DNA of 64,000 nt from Streptomyces cellostaticus (GCF_001513965.1 NZ_KQ948024.1:205508-269507), one strand, 5' to 3'; shown: positions 41,077-51,294, counted from the stretch's first letter. Numbers and translations: made by a program. The notes: generated by a model not told the origin, from the sequence alone.

Positions 41077-43287
41077 ATGCCCCGCTTCAGCATCATCGTC
41101 CCGTCCCACGGGGTCGCTGGTCGGCTGTCCCAGGCGCTGGACTCGGTCCTCGGCCAGTCCTTCGGCGACCTGGAGCTGATCCCGGTCTGCGACGCTCCCG
41201 ACGCCCCGGCCGCCGCGGTGGCCGCCGCATACGCCGAGCGGGACTCCCGGGTGGCCTCGGTCAACTCACCGCCGTCCGCCGGTCTGAGCGGGGCGCGCAA
41301 CGCCGGGATGCGGGCGGCGACCGGCGCGTACGTACTGTTCCTCGACGGCGACGACCTGCTGCTGCCGGGCGCGCTGGCGGCGCTGGACGCGCGGCTGACC
41401 GAGACCGCCGGCGTCGATGTGCTCTACGCCGAGCACGAGCGGACCCCCTGGTGGGAGGGCGAGCCGACGAACCCGGCCGCCCCGCTGCTGGCGAAGGCGC
41501 CCAAGGGCGCCTTCGCCCCGGACCGGTTCCCCGAGCTGACCGGCGTGCAGCTCCCGGCGTGGAGCGCCGTCTACCGCCGCGCCTTCCTCACCGAGCACCG
41601 GCTCGTCTTCCCGGACAGCCACTTCACGGACCTCGGCTGGGGCGGGCTGACCACGCTCGCCGCCCGGCGGATCGCGGTGCTGCGCCGGGTCGTCGTACGG
41701 CACCGGCTGCGCCGGCAGGGCAGCCGGCTCAACCTGCCCGGACCGCACCAGCACGCCCTGCTGGACCAGGTGGAGCTGGTGCTGACCCTCGCGGCGGAGT
41801 GCGGGCTGCCCGCCGAGCGGACCCGGGCCCTGTTCGAGCAGCTGTTCACGTATGTGCTGAAGACGGCGTCCCGGCCGGAGCGGCTGCCCTCGGGACACCG
41901 GGCGTTCTTCCGCCGGGCCGGCCGGCTGTACCGGGCGCACCGGCCCGCGGGCCACCGCGCGCCGGGCGGCAGCCTGGGCGTGCAGCACCGGCTGCTGGCG
42001 ACCGGCGCGTACACCGCGTTCCGCGCACTGCGCGGCGCCAACCAGGCGGCGGCGAAGGCCTCGGAGAGCCTCCCGCACCCGCACATGCTGCGCACCCGGC
42101 TGCGCTACGCCTGCGATCTGCGCCGCCCCCTGGATCCCGGCCTGGCCGTGTTCTGCGCCTACTGGGGCCGCGGCTACGCCTGCAACCCGGCCGCGATCCA
42201 CGCCAAGGCCCGCGAGCTCGCCCCGCACATCCGCCCGGTGTTCCTGGTCGAGGCCGACCAGGCCCATGCGATGCCCGAGGACGTCGACTTCGCGGTGATC
42301 GGCTCGCGCCGCGCCTGGGAAGTACTGGCCCGCGCCAAGTACCTGGTCAACAACGCCAACTTCGCCGAGGGGATCGTCAAGCGGCGAGGCAGCGTGCACC
42401 TGCAGACCCAGCACGGCACCCCGCTGAAGACGATGGGCGTGGACCAGTCGACGTACCCGGTGGTGGCCGCGCAGTCCGGCAGTTACACCAAGCTGCTGGG
42501 CCGGGTGGACCGCTGGGACTTCAACCTGTCCGCCAACCGCCACTCCACCCAGATGTGGGAGCGCGCCTTCCCCGGCTCGTACGAGCATCTGGAGTACGGC
42601 TATCCACGCAACGACGTCTACTACACGGCGACCGCCGAGGACGTCGCCCGGGTCCGGCACGAACTGGGCGTGCCCGAAGGCACGACGGCCGTGCTGTACG
42701 CGCCGACCCACCGCGACCACCACACCGGCTTCGAGGCCGGCCTGGACCTGGAGGCGTTCTGCGCGGCGGCCGGCGAGGACGTGGTCGTGCTCCTGCGCGC
42801 CCACTACTTCTACGACCGGGGGCGCTTGCAGGGCCCGGGCCGGATGAGCCGGATCATCGACGTCACCGCGCACCGCTCCGCCGAGGACGTGTGCCTGGCG
42901 GCGGACGCGCTGGTCACCGACTACTCCTCCATCATGTTCGACTACGCGAACCTGGACCGGCCGATCGTCGTGTACGCCGACGACTGGGAGGTCTACCAGG
43001 AGACGCGGGGCGTCTACTTCGACCTGGTGACCGAGCCGCCGGGGCCGGTCGTCCGCACCCCCGAGGAGCTGGCCCGGGTCTTCCGTGACGGCTCGTACAC
43101 GGGACCGGAGGCCAAGGCCCTGCGGACCGCGTTCCGCGGGCGGTTCTGCCAGTTCGACGACGGGCGGGCCGCGGAACGCGTCGTACGGCGGGTGCTGCTC
43201 GGCGAGCCGCCGGAGGCGATTCCGCCGGTGATCCCGCTCGCGGAGCGCATCCCCGCCCCCGCCGCCGCGACCCTCGTGAGGAGCTGA
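41077..43287 (+). CDS. Bifunctional GT2 / TagF-like polymerase, second paralog
   Basis: This 736-residue protein has the same GT2-TagF arrangement. Its GT2 part keeps the acidic motif as FLDGDDLLLPG, but the first nucleotide-binding aspartate motif is altered (PVCDAPDAPAA in place of VDDCSPDG). The TagF part is complete: QTQHGTPLKTMG, YGYPRNDVYY, YAPTHRDHH and TDYSSIMFDYANLDRPI. It follows the first fusion gene by 125 bases and is followed by the third after 6 bases. The ATG is at 41077. Sequence differences in the GT2 half suggest a different donor sugar or weak GT2 activity. Confidence 0.87.
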   Translation: MPRFSIIVPSHGVAGRLSQALDSVLGQSFGDLELIPVCDAPDAPAAAVAAAYAERDSRVASVNSPPSAGLSGARNAGMRAATGAYVLFLDGDDLLLPGALAALDARLTETAGVDVLYAEHERTPWWEGEPTNPAAPLLAKAPKGAFAPDRFPELTGVQLPAWSAVYRRAFLTEHRLVFPDSHFTDLGWGGLTTLAARRIAVLRRVVVRHRLRRQGSRLNLPGPHQHALLDQVELVLTLAAECGLPAERTRALFEQLFTYVLKTASRPERLPSGHRAFFRRAGRLYRAHRPAGHRAPGGSLGVQHRLLATGAYTAFRALRGANQAAAKASESLPHPHMLRTRLRYACDLRRPLDPGLAVFCAYWGRGYACNPAAIHAKARELAPHIRPVFLVEADQAHAMPEDVDFAVIGSRRAWEVLARAKYLVNNANFAEGIVKRRGSVHLQTQHGTPLKTMGVDQSTYPVVAAQSGSYTKLLGRVDRWDFNLSANRHSTQMWERAFPGSYEHLEYGYPRNDVYYTATAEDVARVRHELGVPEGTTAVLYAPTHRDHHTGFEAGLDLEAFCAAAGEDVVVLLRAHYFYDRGRLQGPGRMSRIIDVTAHRSAEDVCLAADALVTDYSSIMFDYANLDRPIVVYADDWEVYQETRGVYFDLVTEPPGPVVRTPEELARVFRDGSYTGPEAKALRTAFRGRFCQFDDGRAAERVVRRVLLGEPPEAIPPVIPLAERIPAPAAATLVRS

Positions 43288-43293
43288 CCCGCC

Positions 43294-45525
43294 GTGCCCC
43301 GCTTCAGTGTCATCGTCCCCTGTTTCAAGGTGCAGGGCTTCCTGCGCGAGTGCCTCGACTCGGTGCTGTTGCAGTCCTTCAACGACTTCGAGCTGATCGC
43401 CGTGGACGACTGCTCGCCGGACGGCTGCGGCGCGATCCTGGACGAGTACGCGGACCGCGACCCGCGCGTGAAGGTGCTGCACCTGCCGCAGAACGTCGGC
43501 CTCGGCCGCGCCCGCAACGCCGGGCTGCCGCACGCCACCGGCGACTACCTGTTCTTCCTGGACAGCGACGACACGCTCACCCCGGGCGCGCTGCGCGCCA
43601 TGGCCGACCGGCTGGCGGAGGCCGGCGACCCGGACGGCCCCGATGTCCTCGTATTCGACTACGCGCGCACCTACTGGTGGGGCGGCACCCGGCGCAATGT
43701 GCTCGCGCACGTGCTCGCCGAGGCCGGCGCGGACACCTTCACGGTCGCCGACCGGCCGGAGATCCTGGACCTGCTGATGGTGGTGTGGAACAAGGTCTAC
43801 CGGCGCGACTTCGTCGAGGAGAACGGCTTCGAGTTCCCGCCCGGGTACTACGAGGACACCCCCTGGACCTTCCCGGTCATGCTCAGCGCCCGCCGGATCG
43901 CCGCCCTGGACCGGATCTGCCTGAACTACCGGCAGCGCCGCCAGGGCAACATCCTGTCCACCACCAGCCGCAAGCACTTCGACATCCACGACCAGTACGA
44001 GCGGGTCTTCGCCTTCGTGGAGCGGCACGAGCAGCTGTGGAGCTGGCGGCCGTACCTGCACCGCAAGATGGGCGAGCACTGCCTGGACATCCTCGCCAAG
44101 CCGGACCGGCTGCCGCCCGCGGACAAGGCCGAGTTCTTCCGGCGTACGGCACAGCTGTTCCGCAGGCACAAGCCCGAGGGCGCCCTCCTGGACGGTGAGG
44201 TCGCCCTGCTGGAGGGCGGCTACGCGGCATACCGGCTGAAGCGGCAGGCCGCGCTGGCCGGACGGGAGGCCGGACGGCGGGCGGAGCAGACCCGCCGGAC
44301 GACCGCGGCACGGGCCCGGCGCGGCTGGGCGGGGCTGCGTGCGCGCCTGCCGCTGGACCCGCACCTGGTGGTGTACTCGGCGTCCTCGCACCGGGGCGTG
44401 CTGGGCGATCCTGCGGCCGTGTACCGCAAGGCGGCCGAGATCGCCCCGCAGCTGCGCGGGGTGTGGGTGGTACGGGACGAGGAGACCGCGGCGCAGCTGC
44501 CGCCGGGCGTCGAGCACGTGATCGTGGGTTCCCGGCGCTATCTGGAGGTCACCGCGCGGGCGAACTTCTTCGTGAACGACGTCAACTGGCCCGGCTCGCT
44601 GGCCAAGCGGCCCGGGAGCGTGCACGTCCACACCCACCAGGGCACCCCGCTGAAGTACATGGGCGCCGACCTGCTGGACAAGCCCGGCGCCCGGCTCGGT
44701 TTCGACGTGCCGCAGATGCTGCGCCGGGCCGACCGCTGGGACTACAGCCTGGTCGCCAACCGCCACTCCGAGCTGGTCTGGGAGCGGGCCTACCCCTGCC
44801 ACTTCGCCTCGGCGCGCACCGGCAGCCCGCGCAACGACGTGCTGGTCGGCGCCGGTGACCCGGGCGGCGGCGATTTCCGGCTGCGGCACGGCATCCCCGA
44901 GGACCACACGGTGGTGCTGTACGCGCCGACCCGCCGGGACTACCGCCGGGGCGGACACGTGGACCGGATCGACCTGGCCCGGTTCGCGGCCGACCTGGGC
45001 GAGGGCCACACGCTGGTGGTCCGGCTGCACCCGACGCTGGCGACCGGTCCCGCCCGCGGCCTGGGCCTGGCCGAGCTGGCCCGGCGCGGGATCGTGGTGG
45101 ATGCGACCGACGAGCCGCACGTCGAGGAGGTGATGCTCGCCTCCGACGCGCTGCTCACCGACTACTCGGCGCTGATGTTCGACTACGCCAACCTGGACCG
45201 GCCGATCGTGGTCCATGCCGACGACTGGGCCGCGTACACCGCGAGCCGGGGCGCCTACCTCGACATCACCGCCGAGGCGCCGGGCCATGTGTCGCGCTCC
45301 TACCGGGAGCTGGCCTGGCTGTTCGCCTCCGGGTCATGGCGGGACGAGGAGTCGGCGCGGCTGCGGGCGGACTTCCGGGCGCGGTTCTGCGAGTACGACG
45401 ACGGGCGGGCTGCCGAGCGGGTCGTACGGACACTGCTGCTCGGCGAGCCGATGCCCGCTGCCGAGCCGGGTGCGGTGCGGATCCCCGGTCAGAGCGTCAC
45501 GGATGACCTGCTGGCCTCGAGGTGA
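43294..45525 (+). CDS. Bifunctional GT2 / TagF-like polymerase, third paralog
   Basis: This 743-residue fusion has an intact GT2 domain (AVDDCSPDGCG, FLDSDDTLTPGALRAM) very like that of the first paralog. Its TagF domain is more diverged: HTHQGTPLKYMG replaces QTQHGTPLK, SPRNDVLVG replaces YPRNDV, and YAPTRRDYR replaces YAPTHRDY, although TDYSALMFDYANLDRPI remains. The start is GTG with GAGGAG inside the end of the preceding gene, so the two are probably coupled. The altered TagF motifs (loss of two conserved histidine contexts) suggest a different acceptor or donor or reduced activity. Confidence 0.86.
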   Translation: MPRFSVIVPCFKVQGFLRECLDSVLLQSFNDFELIAVDDCSPDGCGAILDEYADRDPRVKVLHLPQNVGLGRARNAGLPHATGDYLFFLDSDDTLTPGALRAMADRLAEAGDPDGPDVLVFDYARTYWWGGTRRNVLAHVLAEAGADTFTVADRPEILDLLMVVWNKVYRRDFVEENGFEFPPGYYEDTPWTFPVMLSARRIAALDRICLNYRQRRQGNILSTTSRKHFDIHDQYERVFAFVERHEQLWSWRPYLHRKMGEHCLDILAKPDRLPPADKAEFFRRTAQLFRRHKPEGALLDGEVALLEGGYAAYRLKRQAALAGREAGRRAEQTRRTTAARARRGWAGLRARLPLDPHLVVYSASSHRGVLGDPAAVYRKAAEIAPQLRGVWVVRDEETAAQLPPGVEHVIVGSRRYLEVTARANFFVNDVNWPGSLAKRPGSVHVHTHQGTPLKYMGADLLDKPGARLGFDVPQMLRRADRWDYSLVANRHSELVWERAYPCHFASARTGSPRNDVLVGAGDPGGGDFRLRHGIPEDHTVVLYAPTRRDYRRGGHVDRIDLARFAADLGEGHTLVVRLHPTLATGPARGLGLAELARRGIVVDATDEPHVEEVMLASDALLTDYSALMFDYANLDRPIVVHADDWAAYTASRGAYLDITAEAPGHVSRSYRELAWLFASGSWRDEESARLRADFRARFCEYDDGRAAERVVRTLLLGEPMPAAEPGAVRIPGQSVTDDLLASR

Positions 45526-45564
45526 GGCCGGCAGGTCACCGACGAGACCGGCTTACTCGGTGTC

Positions 45565-45978
<414 letters not shown>

Positions 45979-46036
45979 GAAGACCATCCCTCTGGAGTGT
46001 GGGGTTCGTTGCAACCACAAGTAGAGCACACGATTA

Positions 46037-46050
46037 AGTTGTGCACAACT
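46037..46050. promoter_or_regulatory. OhrR operator candidate
   Basis: AGTTGTGCACAACT is a perfect 14-base palindrome midway between ohr and ohrR, the expected place for an OhrR binding site controlling both. A shorter palindrome GTTGCAAC at 46008-46015 may be a second site. Confidence 0.7.
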
Positions 46051-46079
46051 CAATGGCTCGCAAGAGCTACCCTGGAACC

Positions 46080-46565
46080 ATGACCGCCACCCAGACCCCC
46101 GCCCCCGAGGCGGACTGGCTCCGCCTGGACCGCCAGATCTGCTTCTCGCTGCACGCGGCGTCCCGCGCCTTCAACAGCGTCTACCGCGTGATCCTCAAGG
46201 ACCTCGGGCTCACCTACCCGCAGTACCTGGTGATGCTGGTGCTGTGGGAGCAGGGCGACCTGCCGGTCAAGAAGCTCGGCGAGCATCTGCGCCTCGACTC
46301 CGGCACGCTGTCACCGCTGGTCAAGCGGCTGGAGGGGGCCGGTCTGGTGCGGCGCGAGCGCAGCGCGCACGACGAGCGGTCGGTACAGGTGCGGCTGACC
46401 GGGGAGGGCGCTGCGCTGCGCGAGCGGGCCCTTCAGGTGCCGCGCCGCATCATGGCGGCGACGGGCTTCGAGCTGACCGAGATCGGCGAGCTGCGCGAAC
46501 GCCTGGACCGGCTGACGGCCGCGCTGGACACGGCGGCCCTGGAAGAGGCTCCCGAGCACCACTGA
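46080..46565 (+). CDS. ohrR: MarR-family organic peroxide sensor OhrR
   Basis: This 161-residue winged-helix repressor has the sensing cysteine Cys21 in DRQICFSLH, tyrosines for the hydrogen-bond network in the next helix (FNSVYR, TYPQYL), and the wing sequence KRLEGAGLVRRERSAHDERSVQVRLT. Oxidation of the cysteine by organic peroxides releases it from DNA and de-represses ohr. The ATG is at 46080, directly after the operator region. Its 3' end overlaps by 116 bases the end of the opposing membrane glycosyltransferase gene. Confidence 0.95.
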   Translation: MTATQTPAPEADWLRLDRQICFSLHAASRAFNSVYRVILKDLGLTYPQYLVMLVLWEQGDLPVKKLGEHLRLDSGTLSPLVKRLEGAGLVRRERSAHDERSVQVRLTGEGAALRERALQVPRRIMAATGFELTEIGELRERLDRLTAALDTAALEEAPEHH

Positions 46566-48273
46566 CCCGGCTCGGGCGGACGTAGAGCCGGATGCTCACA
46601 TCGCCCTGCACCAACTCCTGCCCGGGGACGAACTCCCGCTCCAGGACGGCGAGTTTGGCCCGCTCGGCGGAACTGCCCGGCGTCCAGCGCCCGGCGAGCA
46701 GATCCCGGTCGGCGAGGACCCACACCCGGTCGAGCCGGGCCATCCGTCGGCTCAGGACGCCCGGACCCACCTCCCGCCCGTACAGCGTCCCGGACTCGGC
46801 CCCGCCCTCCGCCAGCGCCACGTCCCGGGCCCCCCGGAACGCCCCCGGGTAGGCAAGAGCCACGTTCCGCGCCTGCACCGGCACAAAGAGCACGGGGTCC
46901 CCGGCCCGCAACTCCCGCGCGGCAACCCGGGAGACAGCGGCGAGGTCATCGGGCCGACGGGCAGGACTGCGGTCGTCCCGGAGCAGGGGAAGCTGCTGGA
47001 CGAGAACGAGAGCAAGGGCGAGAACACCGGTCAGGGAGACCAGCAACTGCGGTGCCGGGTGCCTTTCCGGCGTCCCGTCGTCGTGTGGGCAGTCGTTCCG
47101 CAGGGCGATGGGGGTCCCCCCGCTCGAGCGAAGCCGAGAGTGAGGGAGGGCGGGCACACGACGACCACCGGCCGACAGGCGGCCGACGACCCCCGCCACC
47201 CGATCCGCCCCCGCCGCCACCAACACCGGCGCCCCCGACAGGGCATACAGCACGTACCGGTCGACGTACAGCGGCGAGACCTGCGACGCCAGTATCAGCG
47301 CAACCGGCGGCACCACGGCCAACGGAAGACAGACCCCCGCACAGGTCACCTCGCCCCGCCGCCCCACCACCCCCACCAGCCCCAGCACCGCCAGCCCGAG
47401 ACACGCCCAGTACACCCCGTCCGTCGGTCCGAGAAACGTCCGCAGCAACCCCTGCGCCGTCTCCACGGTCGGCTCCCGCAACCACGCCACCTGCGCCGAC
47501 TGCTCACGCGAGACGAGGACCATCGGCAGCAGCGCGAGCGACACCGCGCCTGCCGCACACCCCCACCCCCGCCACGCCCGCACCCCCGCCCGGGCCAGCG
47601 CCAGCGACACCGCGTGGGCGAGCAGCAGCAGGACCGCGAACTCGTGCAGCCAGCAGGTGAGGCCGAGGACGGCGCCGTAGACCCACCAGGAACCCCCCTG
47701 CACGGCCCGGACGAACAGCAGTGTCGCCCCCGTGGCGCCGACCGCGACCAGGGCGTAGGAGCGGCCCTCCTGCGCGTAGTGACCGGCCATCGGCGTGATC
47801 GCGTACAGCAGCCCGGCCCACAGCCCGACGCGCGGCCGGACCAGCCGGGTGCCGAGCGCGGCCACCAGGCCCGCGGTGGCCGCCGCCGCACAGACGGACG
47901 GAAGCCTGAGGACGACCTCGCCGGGGTGGACGGCGAGGACGGCGTGCATGAGGAGGTAGTACAGGCCGTGCACCGCGTCCACCCCGTGCAGCAGCCGCCA
48001 GATCTGCGGCGCCGTACGGCCCGCGACCTGGAAGGTGACCGCCTCGTCACGCCACATCGCGCCGCGGTCGAGACCCCAGAGCCCGAGCGCGAGCATCACC
48101 AGCACGGGCACCGACACGGCGACCGCGCGCCGGTCGCGCGACGGGACGTGGCCCGGCGCATCGGGCGCACTCGGCGCACCGCCCGCCGCGTCGGTCGTTG
48201 CACCGGTCGGTACGACGGCTGCCGCTGCTGCCGCCCTGCGTGACGGTGGTTTCCCCTGAGGCCTGACGTTCAC
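46450..48273 (-). CDS. GT39/GT83-like membrane glycosyltransferase (GT-C)
   Basis: This protein of about 607 residues has around ten membrane helices and the GT-C catalytic motif early in the first outer loop (LDRGAMWRDEAVTFQVAGRT), followed by HGVDAVHGLYYLLMHAVL. Such enzymes take a sugar from polyprenyl phosphate and add it to proteins or glycolipids outside the membrane. The start is uncertain: GTG at 48271-48273 or ATG at 48313-48315, neither with a good ribosome-binding sequence. The C-terminus beyond about residue 560 is low-complexity and overlaps ohrR by 116 bases; a shift near 46600 could give a shorter natural end. It is divergent from the GT87 gene. Confidence 0.75.
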   Translation of the reverse strand: MNVRPQGKPPSRRAAAAAAVVPTGATTDAAGGAPSAPDAPGHVPSRDRRAVAVSVPVLVMLALGLWGLDRGAMWRDEAVTFQVAGRTAPQIWRLLHGVDAVHGLYYLLMHAVLAVHPGEVVLRLPSVCAAAATAGLVAALGTRLVRPRVGLWAGLLYAITPMAGHYAQEGRSYALVAVGATGATLLFVRAVQGGSWWVYGAVLGLTCWLHEFAVLLLLAHAVSLALARAGVRAWRGWGCAAGAVSLALLPMVLVSREQSAQVAWLREPTVETAQGLLRTFLGPTDGVYWACLGLAVLGLVGVVGRRGEVTCAGVCLPLAVVPPVALILASQVSPLYVDRYVLYALSGAPVLVAAGADRVAGVVGRLSAGGRRVPALPHSRLRSSGGTPIALRNDCPHDDGTPERHPAPQLLVSLTGVLALALVLVQQLPLLRDDRSPARRPDDLAAVSRVAARELRAGDPVLFVPVQARNVALAYPGAFRGARDVALAEGGAESGTLYGREVGPGVLSRRMARLDRVWVLADRDLLAGRWTPGSSAERAKLAVLEREFVPGQELVQGDVSIRLYVRPSRVSGAREPLPGPPCPARPSAGPGVRAARRSRSARSPSPP

Positions 48274-48367
48274 CACGGCTCGATCTTTTGCGATTAGCCA
48301 ATCTTTTCCGCTCATTGACGGCGTATCGGCATGGATACACCATCCGCCCACATTAGGCTCCCACGTG

Positions 48368-49639
48368 ATGAACCGTCCCCGTGTCACCCCCGGCCCGGTC
48401 CTCGCCCTCACCGCCGTCTGGCTCGCCACCCGCGCGCTGATGCTGTGGCTGCTGACCCACGACAGTGCACGCCTGCTCGGCGGGGGTTCGGTGACGCGTG
48501 AGGTGTGGCGGTTGTACGTCCACTGGTACGGCGTCCTGGGCCACGGCGCGTTCCCGGCACACGACACCACGTGGCAGTACCCGCCCGGCGCGGGCGTGGT
48601 GCTGCTGGCGCCGGGCCTGCTGCCGTGGTTGACGTACTTTCAGGCGTTCGTGGTGCTGACGCTGGCCGCGGACGCGCTGGTCGCGACGGCACTGGTCCGC
48701 GCGGGGACGCGGCCGGGCCGGAGCCTGCTCGGCGCGGCCCTGTGGACCGGCGGTCTGCCGCTGCTGCTGCACCTGCCGCTCGCGCGCTACGACGTGCAGG
48801 TGACCGCGCTCGCCGTCCTCTCCTTGTTGGCGTTGGCGCGTTCCCCACGCGCGGGCGGTGTGTACGGGGCGCTGGGCGCGCTGGTGAAGGTGTGGCCGGC
48901 GCTGGTGCTGCTGGGGACGCCCCGGGAGCGTACGACCCGGACGGCGTGGACGTGGGCGACGGCGGGCGGGGCCGCCGCCCTGGCCCTCTTGGCGGTGTCG
49001 TTCAACAATCCGCTCGCCTTCGTGCGGGAGCAGGGCGGCCGGGGCGTGCAGATCGAGTCGCTCGGCGGTACGGCGCTCAACCTCGCGCGGCACGCCGGCT
49101 GGCCCGGCCGGGCCCAGTACCGGTATGGCGCGATCGAACTGGCCGGTCCGCACGTGACCGCCGTCACCACCGCCTCCCTCACGTGCACGGCGGCCGCCTT
49201 CGGGCTGCTGCTGCTGTGGCGGGTGCGGGCGCGGCGCTGGAGCGAGGCCACGCCGTTCGACGCCGCGCTGAGCGCGGTGCTGCTGTTCACCGTCACCAGC
49301 CGGGTCATCAGCCCCCAGTACATGATCTGGCTGCTCGGCCTGGCCGCCGTGTGCCTCACCTCGCGGTACACGAGCCAGCGCCCGGTGGCCCTGCTGGTCC
49401 TCGCGGCGAGCGCGCTGAGCAGCGTGGCCTTCCCGATGTTCTACCGTGAGGTGGTCGACGGCACCTGGACGGGCTGCCTGCTGATGCTGGCCCGCAACGC
49501 AACGCTGGCGGCCGCCGCGGTGCTGTCCTTCGTCCGGCTGTGGCGCTCCACGCGGCCGTCCGCGGGAAATACCGTGCCCGCGAGGGAACCCCGACCCGAT
49601 TCCGACCGTCTTCAGGATCGAGCGCTAAGCGTCTCTTAA
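48368..49639 (+). CDS. GT87-like (DUF2029) polyprenol-phosphate-dependent glycosyltransferase
   Basis: This integral membrane protein of about 423 residues has around ten helices. It shows features of the DUF2029/GT87 mannosyltransferase family, to which PimE belongs: an early charged outer loop (VTREVWRLYVHWYGVLGHGA, FPAHDTTWQYPPGAGVVLLAPG) and RYDVQVTAL. It probably transfers a sugar, perhaps mannose, from a lipid carrier on the outer membrane face. Either GTG 48365 or ATG 48368 starts it. It is followed by a GT2 gene after 44 bases and is divergent from the GT39-like gene, so the three likely act in one glycan pathway. Confidence 0.8.
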   Translation: MNRPRVTPGPVLALTAVWLATRALMLWLLTHDSARLLGGGSVTREVWRLYVHWYGVLGHGAFPAHDTTWQYPPGAGVVLLAPGLLPWLTYFQAFVVLTLAADALVATALVRAGTRPGRSLLGAALWTGGLPLLLHLPLARYDVQVTALAVLSLLALARSPRAGGVYGALGALVKVWPALVLLGTPRERTTRTAWTWATAGGAAALALLAVSFNNPLAFVREQGGRGVQIESLGGTALNLARHAGWPGRAQYRYGAIELAGPHVTAVTTASLTCTAAAFGLLLLWRVRARRWSEATPFDAALSAVLLFTVTSRVISPQYMIWLLGLAAVCLTSRYTSQRPVALLVLAASALSSVAFPMFYREVVDGTWTGCLLMLARNATLAAAAVLSFVRLWRSTRPSAGNTVPAREPRPDSDRLQDRALSVS

Positions 49640-49683
49640 CGGGTTATTACCGAACATTTCTACGCTCCCGGCTCGTGGACCCC

Positions 49684-51294
49684 ATGCATCCAGACCTGCC
49701 AGACCCGCAGCCGACCCCCCAGGTCGGTGTCGTCGTCATCGGCTACAACGACGCCGCCCATGTGGCCGAAGCCGTGCGCTCGGCGCTCGATCAGGGGCCG
49801 GCCGTCGGTGAGGTCGTCGCCGTGGACGACTGCTCCACCGACGGCAGCGGCGAGCTGCTCGCCCGCCTTGCCGCCGAGGAGCCCAGACTGCGGGTGGTGC
49901 GCCGGGAGGTGAACAGCGGGGGCTGCGGCAGCCCGCGCAACACCGGGATCGACGCGGTGACGATGCCGTACGTGATGTTCCTGGACAGCGACGACGTGCT
50001 GCCGCCCGGTGCGGTGGACGCGCTGCTGGCGGCGGCCGCACGGGCGCGCGCCGAGGTCACGAGCGGCCTGTGCGTGCGCCGGGAGCTGCCCTCGGGGAGC
50101 GAACAGCCCTGGCAGGCACCCCTCTACACGGTGCAGACCGTTCTCGCGCGCCCCTCGCAGCGCCCCCGTCTGGTCCACGACACGCTGTGCGTCAACAAGC
50201 TGTACAGGACCGACTTCCTGCGCGAGCACGACATCCGCTTCCCCGAAGGGCGCTTCCTCTACGAGGACATCGTCTTCACGGCGCGGGTGCTGGCCGCCGC
50301 GCCGCGCATCGCGCTCGTACCGGACCGCGTGTACGTGTGGCACGTGCGCCGGTCCGCCGAGCAGTTGTCGCTCTCCCTGGACCGAGGGCGCATCGACAAC
50401 TGGAAGGCGCGTACGGAGGCGTGCGCGCTGGCGTACGACATTCTGCTGAGCGCCGGCCAGAAGGAGCTGGCGCGGGCCGCGCGGGCCAAGTTCCTGGACC
50501 ACGAGGTGCGGATGTACGCGCGCGAGCTGGGGTTGCGCGATGCGGACTACCAGCGCGCGTGGTGGGAACACACCCGCGAGTACCTCGAGCGCTACGACGC
50601 CGCCGACTGGGAGCTGAACCCGGGTGCACCCGGCCGGCTGCTCGCCCGGGTCATCGTGGAGTCCCCCGAGCCGGGCGACCTGCCCCGGCTGAAGGAGCTG
50701 GCCGCCCGCCCGGCCCGGCTGCTCCCGCCCTACGCCCGCACCCCCGACGGCACGCCCGTCTGGTCCGACGGCCTCCCCCAGGTCACCCTCACCCCCTTCC
50801 TGACCCGCCCGACCCGCCTCCTGCCGCTCGCCGTGGACGGCGAACTGCACCCACGCGCGCGTGGCGCCCGCCTGTGTCTGCGGCTGCACGAGCTGTACGG
50901 GCGGATGGCCGAGGCCGGGCCGCAGGAGGTGGAGGCGGAGTGGCAGTGCAGGGAGAACGGGCGCACGGCCCAGCGCGCGACGACCGCCTTCGCACCCTCG
51001 GGCGAGGACAGCTGGTCCGCCGAGGTGCCCGTCGACCTGGCCGCGCTCGGCGTGGGCACCTGGGACCTGAACCTGACCGTGCGCTTCGCGGACGGCACGC
51101 ACCGGGACGTCACGGCGCACGCCCTGACGGGCGCCGGCCGGCTGCGCCGCCGCGCCGTCCCGAGCGCCCGGCACGGCGTGCTGCTGGTCCAGCCGTACGC
51201 CACGCACTCCGGTGCGCTGGCACTGCGCATGGCCACCGGGCTGCGCGGAGTCATGAAGATCGCCCGTGGACGGCTCCGCCGCCTGCTTCACTGA
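49684..51294 (+). CDS. GT2 glycosyltransferase with C-terminal beta domain
   Basis: This 536-residue protein has a GT-A fold in residues 10-260 (VGVVVIGYNDAAHVAEAVRS, AVDDCSTDGSG, DxD motif FLDSDDVLPP, and the acceptor-side FLYEDIVFTARVL). A helical segment follows, then a C-terminal beta-rich region (about 380-510) without a recognised family. It lacks the TagF domain of its relatives. The architecture is the same as the protein at 57402-59081. The likely start is ATG 49684; a GTG three codons earlier is possible. It probably adds sugars to the wall-polymer or linkage unit in the cytoplasm. Confidence 0.83.
   Translation: MHPDLPDPQPTPQVGVVVIGYNDAAHVAEAVRSALDQGPAVGEVVAVDDCSTDGSGELLARLAAEEPRLRVVRREVNSGGCGSPRNTGIDAVTMPYVMFLDSDDVLPPGAVDALLAAAARARAEVTSGLCVRRELPSGSEQPWQAPLYTVQTVLARPSQRPRLVHDTLCVNKLYRTDFLREHDIRFPEGRFLYEDIVFTARVLAAAPRIALVPDRVYVWHVRRSAEQLSLSLDRGRIDNWKARTEACALAYDILLSAGQKELARAARAKFLDHEVRMYARELGLRDADYQRAWWEHTREYLERYDAADWELNPGAPGRLLARVIVESPEPGDLPRLKELAARPARLLPPYARTPDGTPVWSDGLPQVTLTPFLTRPTRLLPLAVDGELHPRARGARLCLRLHELYGRMAEAGPQEVEAEWQCRENGRTAQRATTAFAPSGEDSWSAEVPVDLAALGVGTWDLNLTVRFADGTHRDVTAHALTGAGRLRRRAVPSARHGVLLVQPYATHSGALALRMATGLRGVMKIARGRLRRLLH

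Noticed and set aside
41266..45288. 1,340-codon open frame on the minus strand
   Set aside because: It is antisense to two GT2-TagF genes, rich in repetitive Gly/Arg/Val/Leu with no domain; such long shadows arise from high-GC codon bias.
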